NCBI GenBank assembly: GCA_016931185.1
Contig: JAFGFI010000096.1
Coordinates: forward strand, 1 to 37,231
DNA from: Anaerolineae bacterium
GTDB taxonomy: Bacteria; Chloroflexota; Anaerolineae; B4-G1; SLSP01
Length of the DNA: 37,231 bases
Direction of reading: 5' to 3'
Of this stretch, positions 1 through 7,339 are shown in pieces. The notes beneath the pieces are model-generated. The model had not been told where the DNA came from and did no database searches. It worked only from the letters and a program-made list of their open reading frames with translations. The position numbers and the translations under genes are program-made. The number at the start of each line of letters is the position of its first letter. The first letter of the stretch is position 1.

Positions 1-25
1 CAACGAGTAGGTCTTTCGTTTCCAC
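1..25 (-). CDS. Start of an ABC transporter ATP-binding gene (OppD/DppD type), cut by window edge
   Basis: Reading the minus strand after the OppC-type permease there is an AGGAG Shine-Dalgarno (complement of 34-38), eight bases, then a GTG at 25-23 that opens a frame reading M-E-T-K-D-L-L-V. This resembles the usual N-terminus of oligopeptide-type ATPases, just before the first beta strand. The importer encoded here otherwise has only one ATPase (OppF type), and the family normally uses an OppD/OppF pair, so an oppD-like gene is expected at this place. Only eight codons are visible, so the assignment rests on the ribosome site and the context. Confidence 0.55.
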
Positions 26-45
26 TGGGTATACTCCTGTTCAGA

Positions 46-1254
46 CTACCGGGCATAGGGGTCTGCCGCGTCCCGCAGCCCGTCACCTAAGAAGTTAAAG
101 GCGAAGACGGTCAGAACGACGGTGACGGCCGGGGCGAAGACCCACGGCGCTTGCGCCAATGAACGCACGTTCTGTGCTTCCTGGAGTAACACCCCCCAAC
201 TGATGGCGGGGGCGCGCAATCCCAGGCCAATAAAGCTCAGTCCGGTCTCGCCCAGGATAGTTCCGGGAATGGATAGCGTCAGACTGGCAATGATGTAACT
301 GAGGAAAGAGGGAACCATGTGACGTAGGATAATGCGCAGCTCATTGGATCCACACAGGCGCGCGGCCAATACAAAATCTTCCTCGCGCAGAGCCAGGAAT
401 CTTCCACGCACAACGCGCGCCATCCCCGTCCACCCAACGAGGGAAAGAATAATTGTGATGCCAAAGTACATGCGGACTACGGGCCAATCCGCGGGCAGTG
501 CCGCGCTGAGCGCCATCCATAAGGGGATGTTGGGGATCGTGCGGATAAACTCAATGACGCGCTGGATTATAGTGTCAACCCGTCCCCCGTAGTAGCCGGA
601 GATACCCCCAAGAACGATGCCTAAAATAAGGCTCAAGAAGACGCCGATAAGGCCGATGGAGAGGGAGATACGCGCGCCATAACAGAGACGGGAGAAAAGA
701 TCACGCCCCATCCGGTCAGCACCTGCCAGCATAATGCTTTGATCTTCACGGTCTGCTTCTAACCCAAACAGGTGAATATCGGTTTCCCAGATCCCCCAGA
801 ATTTGTAGGGGACACCTTTGACAAAGAAACGGATGGGATGGCGAACGGTGGTGTCCTCGGTATAAATGTCGCGCAAAGTTTCTGGGTCTTTTGTACGAGC
901 ACGTTGGTAGATGAAGGGAGCGTGTAGCTTGCCCTCGGCGTCAAAAATGCGTACCCGGCTCGGCGGAGCCATTTTATAGCGGATGAAATAGTCCTCTGGA
1001 TTGTAAGGGGCGACAAATTCACAGAAGATGGCGATCAGGTAAAAAACGATCAGAATAGCGCCTCCTACGAGGGCCATCTTATGTTTACGAAACTTCCACC
1101 ACATCAGTTGCCATTGGCTGGCAACGTAGAGCCGTTCTTCTTCCTCATCCGCAGGAATGACTTCATCCATGATCTCTATGGCCTCAACCGGCGCGGGATG
1201 CTCCTGCAGCACCTCGGACACAGCTTTATTGTCTTGCGATTCTGTTGTCGTCAT
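46..1254 (-). CDS. ABC transporter permease, OppC/DppC type
   Basis: Inner-membrane permease of a binding-protein-dependent importer for peptides or oligosaccharides. The N-terminus is cytoplasmic and acidic, followed by one membrane helix (about residues 60-80). An extracytoplasmic insertion of roughly 100 residues comes next, then the conserved AGADRMGRDLFSRL segment and five more helices. The EAA-type coupling loop reads EEDFVLAARLCGSNELRIIL and would contact the ATPase. The ATG at 1254 (M-T-T-T-E-S) is chosen because it lies one base after the stop of the OppB-type gene; a longer frame to 1302 would overlap that gene. The protein is 402 residues, longer than typical OppC (about 300), because of the N-terminal tail and the insertion. 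It is co-transcribed with its neighbours. Confidence 0.93.
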   Translation of the reverse strand: MTTTESQDNKAVSEVLQEHPAPVEAIEIMDEVIPADEEEERLYVASQWQLMWWKFRKHKMALVGGAILIVFYLIAIFCEFVAPYNPEDYFIRYKMAPPSRVRIFDAEGKLHAPFIYQRARTKDPETLRDIYTEDTTVRHPIRFFVKGVPYKFWGIWETDIHLFGLEADREDQSIMLAGADRMGRDLFSRLCYGARISLSIGLIGVFLSLILGIVLGGISGYYGGRVDTIIQRVIEFIRTIPNIPLWMALSAALPADWPVVRMYFGITIILSLVGWTGMARVVRGRFLALREEDFVLAARLCGSNELRIILRHMVPSFLSYIIASLTLSIPGTILGETGLSFIGLGLRAPAISWGVLLQEAQNVRSLAQAPWVFAPAVTVVLTVFAFNFLGDGLRDAADPYAR

Positions 1255-1255
1255 C

Positions 1256-2245
1256 TTAACTCTCCATACGGATGCGCGGATCAACCCACGCCAATAAAAC
1301 ATCGGATATCAGGGTGCCAATCACGGTTAGCGTGCTCAACAGGAGTAAAAAGCTACCGGCCAGGTACATATCTTGCGAGGTGAGGGCGCGCAACATCATT
1401 GGACCGGTAGTTTGCAAACTGAGTACCACGGCTACCAACGTTTGCCCGGAAATCAAGTTCGCCAGGGTCCAGCCAACAGTGCTGAAGAAGGGGTTCATAG
1501 AGACTCGCACAGGATACTTCCAAATCATTTTACTTTCTTTCAGGCCTTTGGCGCGTGCCGTCTCGACATACGGCTTGTTGAGTTCGTCCAGGAGATTGGC
1601 GCGAGTGGTGCGGATGCTCCCTGCCGTGCTGCCAACCGCGATCACGATGACCGGAATCCACAGATGTTTTAACAGATCTACGAGTTTTGCCCAGCTCCAT
1701 GATTCAAGCATGTATTCTTGTGAAAACAATCCCCCAACATTCATACCAAACTGCCGCATCGCTATCCACATAATAATCAAGGCAATCATAAAGCCGGGCA
1801 TTCCCGTGCCGATAAAACTGAGAGCCGAGAAGACGTAGTCGAGAACGGAGTATTGCTTGACGGCCGAAAATACACCCACGGGAATGGCAACAAACCAACT
1901 GACAAGTACAGAGATCAGGGAGAGAAACACCGTCAACGCCATGCGATCCCAGATCAGGTCCTTGACCGGCCTTTGCCATTCCATAGACTGGCCCCAATCA
2001 CCCCGGAGAATGATGCCGGAGATCCATTTCCAGTACTGCACATAAACCGGTTGTCCTAGCCCATAGCGCACTCGCAACGCTTCTAGCTCGGCCTCATCCA
2101 CATATTCGCCTTGTTGCCGCAAGCCCATGGCATACGATGTTAGATAATCGCCAGGGGGGAGTTGAATAATGACGAAGGAAATAACAGAAATGACAAGAAT
2201 AGTGGGAATCATCATCCCCACACGTCTAAGGATATATCCGACCAT
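1256..2245 (-). CDS. ABC transporter permease, OppB/DppB type
   Basis: A 329-residue integral membrane protein and partner of the OppC-type permease. The N-terminal helix followed by a PPGDY segment and the EAA loop (NKPYVETARAKGLKESKMIW) are characteristic of the OppB/DppB family. Six helices can be followed, with the last one ending in the family-typical LAWVDPRIR tail. A GGAG ribosome site lies just upstream of the ATG at 2245. The gene follows the binding protein after a 115-base spacer holding two hairpins, and its stop is one base from the next permease start, so the two permeases are translationally coupled. Confidence 0.94.
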   Translation of the reverse strand: MVGYILRRVGMMIPTILVISVISFVIIQLPPGDYLTSYAMGLRQQGEYVDEAELEALRVRYGLGQPVYVQYWKWISGIILRGDWGQSMEWQRPVKDLIWDRMALTVFLSLISVLVSWFVAIPVGVFSAVKQYSVLDYVFSALSFIGTGMPGFMIALIIMWIAMRQFGMNVGGLFSQEYMLESWSWAKLVDLLKHLWIPVIVIAVGSTAGSIRTTRANLLDELNKPYVETARAKGLKESKMIWKYPVRVSMNPFFSTVGWTLANLISGQTLVAVVLSLQTTGPMMLRALTSQDMYLAGSFLLLLSTLTVIGTLISDVLLAWVDPRIRMES

Positions 2246-2268
2246 AGGCTCTCCTTATAAATAATAAG

Positions 2269-2342
2269 GATTAGGGATTAAGTTTGTCCTAATCCCTAAT
2301 CTTTGAGAGGTGGATAAGGCCAAACCATCTGGCTTTATCCAC
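2269..2342 (-). promoter_or_regulatory. Two consecutive hairpins between binding-protein and permease genes
   Basis: The first hairpin has perfect 12-base arms GATTAGGGATTA (2269-2280) and TAATCCCTAATC (2290-2301) around a 9-base loop. The second has arms GTGGATAAGGCC (2310-2321) and GGCTTTATCCAC (2331-2342) with one mismatch that is a G-U pair in RNA, again with a 9-base loop. Neither is followed by a U-run on the minus strand, so they are not classical terminators. In importer operons such structures often protect the abundant binding-protein mRNA from 3' decay; that role here is inferred. The first hairpin is made of 7-base units, like the heptad repeats elsewhere in the window. Confidence 0.6.
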
Positions 2343-2360
2343 CCATACCTTGTGCCACAC

Positions 2361-4412
2361 TTATGGCGTGTGTTTTTCAGGTTCGTCCCAGAAGTAGGTT
2401 TCGGTCTGGAGGAAGTGCTCATCGCCGGTGGTGTCGTCAATGGGCATTCCGGGCAGGTAGTTGCGGAAGCCATTCTTGACGATAACGGGCGCGGGTTGCT
2501 CACCCAGGATCCCGATCATCGGCAATTCCTCGGCCCAGATATCCAGGATCCCCTCAAACAGTTTGTTTTGTTTGGCCGGGTCGGATTCCTGCGAAACCTG
2601 GTTGTCCCAGATATCCCAGATTTTCCAGATGAAGTGGTCTGCAGGGGGTTCGACGGCGTTGGGATCGTCATGAGCGTCATACCAGAGGCCAAAACCGGCA
2701 GCCCACGGGCGGTCTTCCTGTGTACCGCGGAAGATGATGGCGCCGGGTACTAACGGGAGAACCGTGCGGTCGCCGCCCCACCAGGCCGCTTCAATCTCAT
2801 TGGCCGCGTAGTGCTCGCTATACAGGGAGCGCTCGAAATACTTGTAGGTGGCCTTGATGCCGATATCTTGCATATACTTGCACGCTAGCTGCACGGCGTC
2901 TTCCTCGGTCGATCCCGGTTCGGTCGTCCCTTCAACGATGAAGCTGATGGGGCCGCTGCCATCTTTAAACATGCGGAAGCCATCGGCGTCACGCTTATCA
3001 TAGCCGGCCGCGTCCAACATCTCGTTGGCCTTGTCAGGATTGTACTCAATGTAAGCGTTGCTGAGCTTCTCGTAGTAGTTAGGGGACATTGAAAGCGGGC
3101 TGTATTGCCGCGGGGTCAACAGTCCATTGTAAACCAACTCATTGATTTCGTCGCGGTTCATGGCCAGGGAAATGGCAATGCGGACGTCGCGGGTGTTGAA
3201 GAACTCATTGAGCTTCGGTTCCTTGGTGGCCAGGTTGAGCTGCATAGCCACGTGACCGGCGGAAATACCCAGGAGTACCTTGTAGTCGCCGTTCTCTTCA
3301 TTTTCCTTAAACAACGTGTAGTTAGCAAGGCTAACGTGGCGGTTATGGAAGTCTAACTCGCCGTTGACAATCCACATATTGAAAACCTCGGTGGATTCAA
3401 ACAGCCGGTGGGTGACGGAGTCGATGTAGGGAAGTTGATTGCCTTCTGCATCCACGCAGTAGTAGTAAGGATTCCGCTCCATCAGGAACATTTCTTCTGC
3501 CAGCGACCCTTTCAGCAACCACGCGGTAATCTGCGGGCGATCCGGGTTCAGGTCAAAGCGGTTGCGGTCGTTGTTGAAATACTCGTCCCAACTGTTGAAA
3601 CCGGCCTCCGTGACTTTGGCCTCCAAGGCCGCTTTGTCGTCCACCAGATCCATGTGCCACTGCTTCATGTAATGCCCCGGGGCTAACCACCCGTTGATAC
3701 TGCGCGTACCCCCACCGGTGTAGAACAACAAGGGATTGGGCATCGGGAACTTCAGTACGACGGTGTAGTCATCGGGGAATTCCATCTCACACGTCACTTT
3801 GTTGCCGCTTGCGTCTATCTGTTGGTGTGAATATTGGGTGGAAGTGGTCAGCGTCGTGTTTTTGATCACGTTTTCAAAGAACCACTTGAAGGCCTCGCTC
3901 GTCAGTGGCTCCCCATCGGAGAACTTGACGCCCTTGCGCAGGTGAAGCGTCCAGGTCGTGGAGTCGTCGGACACCTCCCAGCTTTCGAGCAGGTGCGGGA
4001 TCTGAACGAGATCCTTAGTGAACCAGGTCAACGTCCGATCCACGAACTTCGTGGGACCCCAGCGGTCAGAGACACCCTTGAAGCCGCGCCGGATGGTACC
4101 CCCGTAATTACCGATGCTTTCAGCGACATCGCAGACACATGGATTCATCGGCAGACGCTCGTCCACAGGGGGCAGGTCGCCGCTTTCCACCAACGCTGCT
4201 AATATGGGGGCTTCCTTGTACTTATTCGTAGCAGCAGGTTTTTCTTCTTCTACTTTGGTGGGTTCCGGTTCAGTCTTAACTTCTTCCGTTGCTTTGGGGG
4301 CCTCGGTCGGCTCTGCTGTGGGTTGACCACATGCGGCCAGGACCACACCTGCCGCAGTTAACGCCGATGCTTGCATAAACTCACGCCGAGTGAGTTCTCG
4401 TATCGGTTTCAT
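2361..4412 (-). CDS. Extracellular solute-binding protein, family 5 (SBP_bac_5), lipoprotein
   Basis: A 683-residue binding protein that delivers substrate to the two permeases. The N-terminus carries a twin-arginine motif (TRREFMQ, R9-R10), a hydrophobic stretch and a lipobox LAAC with the lipid-modified cysteine at 28. A linker rich in Pro, Thr, Glu and Lys follows, a style common in Chloroflexota lipoproteins. The body shows family-5 hallmarks: a DDSTTWTLHLRKGVKFSDGE segment near residue 150 and an N-terminal-half pattern RDVRIAISLAMNRDEI near 410. It is longer than the usual 500-600 residues. AAGGAGG precedes the ATG. Family-5 proteins bind peptides, nickel or oligosaccharides, so the substrate is open; the nearby LacI regulator favours a glycan. 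Confidence 0.92.
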   Translation of the reverse strand: MKPIRELTRREFMQASALTAAGVVLAACGQPTAEPTEAPKATEEVKTEPEPTKVEEEKPAATNKYKEAPILAALVESGDLPPVDERLPMNPCVCDVAESIGNYGGTIRRGFKGVSDRWGPTKFVDRTLTWFTKDLVQIPHLLESWEVSDDSTTWTLHLRKGVKFSDGEPLTSEAFKWFFENVIKNTTLTTSTQYSHQQIDASGNKVTCEMEFPDDYTVVLKFPMPNPLLFYTGGGTRSINGWLAPGHYMKQWHMDLVDDKAALEAKVTEAGFNSWDEYFNNDRNRFDLNPDRPQITAWLLKGSLAEEMFLMERNPYYYCVDAEGNQLPYIDSVTHRLFESTEVFNMWIVNGELDFHNRHVSLANYTLFKENEENGDYKVLLGISAGHVAMQLNLATKEPKLNEFFNTRDVRIAISLAMNRDEINELVYNGLLTPRQYSPLSMSPNYYEKLSNAYIEYNPDKANEMLDAAGYDKRDADGFRMFKDGSGPISFIVEGTTEPGSTEEDAVQLACKYMQDIGIKATYKYFERSLYSEHYAANEIEAAWWGGDRTVLPLVPGAIIFRGTQEDRPWAAGFGLWYDAHDDPNAVEPPADHFIWKIWDIWDNQVSQESDPAKQNKLFEGILDIWAEELPMIGILGEQPAPVIVKNGFRNYLPGMPIDDTTGDEHFLQTETYFWDEPEKHTP

Positions 4413-4554
4413 CGATTACAACCTCCTTGTAATGTAATTGAATTTATAGTGAATAGAAATTTAACAGCTACAACTTTCATGGATTGGTGTATTTTCATCG
4501 TTTCTTTGATACTTCACCTCCTTAAAAAAATGTATGAAGGGCTTACCCTATATT

Positions 4555-4587
4555 ACGTTTCACGCATCACGCATCGCGTTTCACGCT
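4555..4587. repeat. Heptad tandem repeat overlapping the oppF-type stop codon
   Basis: 7-base units run in tandem (CACGCAT, CACGCAT, CGCGTTT, CACGCTT). The TGA stop of the ATPase gene (4581-4583 complement) lies inside the array, so the repeat supplies the last codons of that protein (K-A-stop). See the other heptad arrays in this window. Confidence 0.7.
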
Positions 4588-5624
4588 TTTGTCTTTCCCA
4601 TCACGCCCATTAACCGTAACTCTTCGGCGCGATGGCAACTCACGAAGTGATCGGCTGCGATTTCCCGCAATTGTGGTTCTTCCTGGGAGCAGCGATCTAT
4701 GGCATACTGGCACCGTGGATGGAAATAGCAGCCGCTTGGGGGGTTTGCAGGATCCGCTACATCACCCGTCAACACGATCGGCTCTGTGCGCCAGCGCGGA
4801 TCAGGCTTGGGAACCGAAGAAAGCAGGGCTTCGGTGTAAGGATGTTGCGGATTTGTAAAGAGTTCGTCGGTACTCGCGCTTTCCACCAATTTGCCTACAT
4901 ACATCACGGCAACCCGGTTACTGATATGTTCCACGACGCTAAGATCGTGTGAAATAAAGAGATATGTCAGACCAAACTGCTCTTGCAAATCCTGGAGCAA
5001 GTTCAATGTTTGGGCCTGGATGGAGACATCCAGGGCAGAAACCGGTTCGTCACAGACGACCAATTGGGGGTTTAGCGCCAAGGCGCGCGCGACGCCGATA
5101 CGTTGGCGTTGCCCGCCGCTGAAAGCGTGCGGATAGCGGGTCATATATTCCGGGCGCAGACCGACAACCTTGAGCAAATCGGCCACCCGATCCTGCAATT
5201 CTTTGCCTTTCGCAATGCCATTGACTAACAAGGGTTCACCCACGATCTGTAACAACGTCATCCGGGGATTGAGAGAGGAGTAGGGATCTTGAAAGATCAT
5301 CTGCATATTCTGGCGCAACTGCTTGAGTTGTTGCTTGTCCAACTCCGCGATATTGACACGCCCCATGTTTCGGTCCTTGAACCATATCTCACCCGAGGTG
5401 GGTTCATAGGCCCGCAACAGGACGCGACCTGTCGTGGTTTTTCCACATCCACTTTCACCCACCAACCCTAAAGTTTCACCTTCGCGGATAAAAAAGTTCA
5501 CGCCATCAACAGCCTTTACGTGTCCCACGGTGCGTGAAACAATAAATCCTTTTTGGATAGGAAAATGCTTCTTCAAATCGTTGACTTCGAGTAAGACGCG
5601 CTCCTTGCTCAGTTGTTCTGCCAT
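4581..5624 (-). CDS. ABC transporter ATP-binding protein, OppF/DppF type
   Basis: Cytoplasmic ATPase of 347 residues that powers the importer. Visible motifs are Walker [10 protein letters not shown], the Q-loop segment [15 protein letters not shown] (typical of the OppF branch), the signature [14 protein letters not shown], Walker [13 protein letters not shown] and the switch histidine in [13 protein letters not shown]. The C-terminal oligopeptide-transporter extension ([15 protein letters not shown]) is present. An AGAGGAG ribosome site precedes the ATG at 5624. It is the first gene of the importer operon and lies downstream of a LacI-like operator. The matching OppD-type ATPase probably starts at the left edge of the window. 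Confidence 0.95.
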   Translation of the reverse strand: MAEQLSKERVLLEVNDLKKHFPIQKGFIVSRTVGHVKAVDGVNFFIREGETLGLVGESGCGKTTTGRVLLRAYEPTSGEIWFKDRNMGRVNIAELDKQQLKQLRQNMQMIFQDPYSSLNPRMTLLQIVGEPLLVNGIAKGKELQDRVADLLKVVGLRPEYMTRYPHAFSGGQRQRIGVARALALNPQLVVCDEPVSALDVSIQAQTLNLLQDLQEQFGLTYLFISHDLSVVEHISNRVAVMYVGKLVESASTDELFTNPQHPYTEALLSSVPKPDPRWRTEPIVLTGDVADPANPPSGCYFHPRCQYAIDRCSQEEPQLREIAADHFVSCHRAEELRLMGVMGKTKA

Positions 5625-5690
5625 AATGCACTCCTCTGTTTAATAAGTTCTATGTCGCATTTAACGTTTACATTAGCGCGTGAGCGGTAA

Positions 5691-5704
5691 CGTGAACGTT
5701 CACG
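5691..5704. promoter_or_regulatory. LacI-type operator candidate upstream of the importer operon
   Basis: A perfect 14-base palindrome, CGTGAACGTTCACG, with a central CpG as in most LacI-family operators. It sits 67 bases upstream of the first importer gene and downstream of the LacI-family gene, which is transcribed the same way. Binding by the adjacent regulator is inferred. I could not identify a convincing -35/-10 pair around it. The remainder of 5625-5882 holds only a weak nested inverted repeat (AGCATTA 5819-5825 with TAATGCT 5843-5849) and no gene. Confidence 0.6.
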
Positions 5705-5882
5705 GTTTAGGATAAAGACATATACGTTGTGTTAAAAACCTATGGGAAACTTGTTTATTATTCTTTGCCATCGTTGGAGGGTGAGAGGTAAAGGCCCTTC
5801 GCATGGCAATGTTATAAAAGCATTACATACATGTAAACATTATAATGCTATCTTGTTGAATGTCCAGCGACCTCCATTACGG

Positions 5883-6908
5883 TTAGATGTGTGGTTTAGC
5901 ACACGAATCTCGTTCGATCAGTTCACTGCGTACCAGAATATTAACATAATCTAGCTTATTATTTTCAATCTGTTTAAGTAATAACTCTGCTCCCTGATAG
6001 CCGACCTCAAAATGCGGGAACCCCACGGTTGTAAGGCTGGGATAATCTGTTGGAGGATAAACGGCATTATCCAGACCTATGATGGAGATGTCCGCCGGGA
6101 TTTTGTAACCGGCTTCATATACCCCCGGCATGGCTTCAACTGCTCTCAGGTCATTGATGGCGAAAATGGCGGTAGTATCCGGCCGGTGTGCTAATAGTGT
6201 TTTGGCCGCATCCTCCCCATTATCCCCTAACGTAATGAGGGTTTCATCTACTTTCCCGTAATGTTGTTGCATAAACTCTTTATAACATTTTAACCGCCAA
6301 TCAAACCAGTCATGCTTTCGATCTGAATTTTGCGCCAAGAACGCGATAGTGCGGTGTCCCAATTGATAGAGATGAGTAAGTGCCAGTAGCGCCTGTTGGT
6401 GATGATCCTGGCTCACAGTACTGATGGGAAGATCTGGCCAATTTCTACCCAGAACGACAAAGGGCGTTTCCTCTTTTAGCAGGCGTTGTACCAATGGCTC
6501 ATTACGCCTGGCGACGGTGCCCATAAGAATCAACCCGTCGGGAGCTAATCCATCAGTACTCAGGAGATAAAACCCTAAGTTTGTCTGGCTTTCACGATAA
6601 TCGGCGAAAAGACTGAAGTTGACATTTTTCTCTTGTAAGCAGGTTTTGATTCCGCTTAGATAATTGAGGTAAAGTTCTGTCGGCCTGCGCCGTCCGACAT
6701 CATCTTCATGGTGTAAGATGGCGACAAAACAGCCCTCTGCCGATTTTGCCGCGCGTTGCCTGGGCAGACTATAGCCTAACTCACTGGAGGCCTTTAGTAT
6801 TGCCTCTTTGAGTTCTGGTGAAACTCCCGGTCTGTTATTGAGTGCCAGCGAGACCGTGCTTTTGGCTACTCCTGCTCGCCGGGCGACATCTTCCATTGTG
6901 ATGGCCAT
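5883..6908 (-). CDS. LacI-family transcriptional regulator
   Basis: A 341-residue repressor. Residues 1-50 form the helix-turn-helix and hinge (EDVARRAGVAKSTVSLALNN, then RPGVSPELKEAI). The rest is a periplasmic-binding-protein-like effector domain, with AIFAINDLRAVEAM and ISIIGLDNAVYPPTDYPSLTTV matching conserved strands. LacI-family proteins usually sense a sugar and repress uptake genes. The gene is immediately upstream of the ABC importer on the same strand and has its own near-consensus promoter, so control of the importer through the 5691-5704 palindrome is likely but inferred. Confidence 0.95.
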   Translation of the reverse strand: MAITMEDVARRAGVAKSTVSLALNNRPGVSPELKEAILKASSELGYSLPRQRAAKSAEGCFVAILHHEDDVGRRRPTELYLNYLSGIKTCLQEKNVNFSLFADYRESQTNLGFYLLSTDGLAPDGLILMGTVARRNEPLVQRLLKEETPFVVLGRNWPDLPISTVSQDHHQQALLALTHLYQLGHRTIAFLAQNSDRKHDWFDWRLKCYKEFMQQHYGKVDETLITLGDNGEDAAKTLLAHRPDTTAIFAINDLRAVEAMPGVYEAGYKIPADISIIGLDNAVYPPTDYPSLTTVGFPHFEVGYQGAELLLKQIENNKLDYVNILVRSELIERDSCAKPHI

Positions 6909-6954
6909 ATACTCCTTATGGAGAAGTATGAGTTTAAAATAAATCCTGTCAAAT

Positions 6955-7008
6955 GAACACTGTTTGTTTGTTCGAGCGTATTTTACTATGGTTAGTTCTG
7001 TTTGTCAA
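6955..7008 (-). promoter_or_regulatory. Promoter of the LacI-family gene with an overlapping inverted repeat
   Basis: On the minus strand TTGACA (complement of 7003-7008) is followed after 17 bases by TAAAAT (complement of 6980-6985), a near-consensus housekeeping promoter placing the transcript start about 65 bases before the ATG. An inverted repeat GAACA (6955-6959), 9 bases, TGTTC (6969-6973) covers the expected start point and could serve autoregulation. It lacks the central CpG typical of LacI operators, so the regulator is unassigned. Confidence 0.6.
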
Positions 7009-7051
7009 GATAGTATAACAACCGGACAATTCGGGCAATGAATCTAACTTC

Positions 7052-7081
7052 TTGACATGGAATGCCTTTCTCGTGTACAAT
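7052..7081 (+). promoter_or_regulatory. Sigma-70-like promoter for the giant surface protein
   Basis: TTGACA (7052-7057), an 18-base spacer and TACAAT (7076-7081) form a strong housekeeping-type promoter reading rightward. The predicted start near 7088 leaves a leader of about 250 bases before the coding sequence. It is divergent from the LacI-gene promoter, with the two -35 boxes about 45 bases apart. Confidence 0.7.
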
Positions 7082-7163
7082 AGAAGTACCTCGCAGGGCT
7101 AACAAGATGGCATTTCATTGACCGAGGCAATATGGGATTGCGCGTGTTGTGCGCGTTACCCCT

Positions 7164-7335
7164 ATTTGGGCCAATCCCCAAATATTGTGTGTTTTGTGTT
7201 AGTTTGAAGATCAGCTTGTATCAAACATCATCAAACATAAGTGCATTTTGACGTTTGACGTACTCACTAAAATGAAACACACCCAAGTGTTTTTAAGTAG
7301 GGATGGATTGGCATCCCTGGTGTTAGCCAGGAGGT
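7164..7335 (+). promoter_or_regulatory. Structured 5' leader with hairpins and a partly masked ribosome site
   Basis: The leader holds TATTTGGG/CCCAAATA (7163-7184), a repeat of ATCAAACAT, two heptads TTTGACG (about 7247-7260), and AAACAC/GTGTTT (7275-7292) followed by Ts. GGGATG/CATCCC (7300-7317) can form, or alternatively CCTGG/CCAGG (7316-7331). The last hairpin would cover part of the AGGAGGT ribosome site at 7329-7335 and cannot form together with the GGGATG hairpin. Such exclusive pairings are typical of leader control, but no known riboswitch class is recognised. Confidence 0.4.
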
Positions 7336-7339
7336 AACA

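Noticed and set aside
7088..7200. Possible cyclic-di-GMP riboswitch (GCAGGGCTAAC-like string with CCTCG/CGAGG arms)
   Set aside because: The conserved second half and the tetraloop receptor of that class are not found; the similarity is too short.
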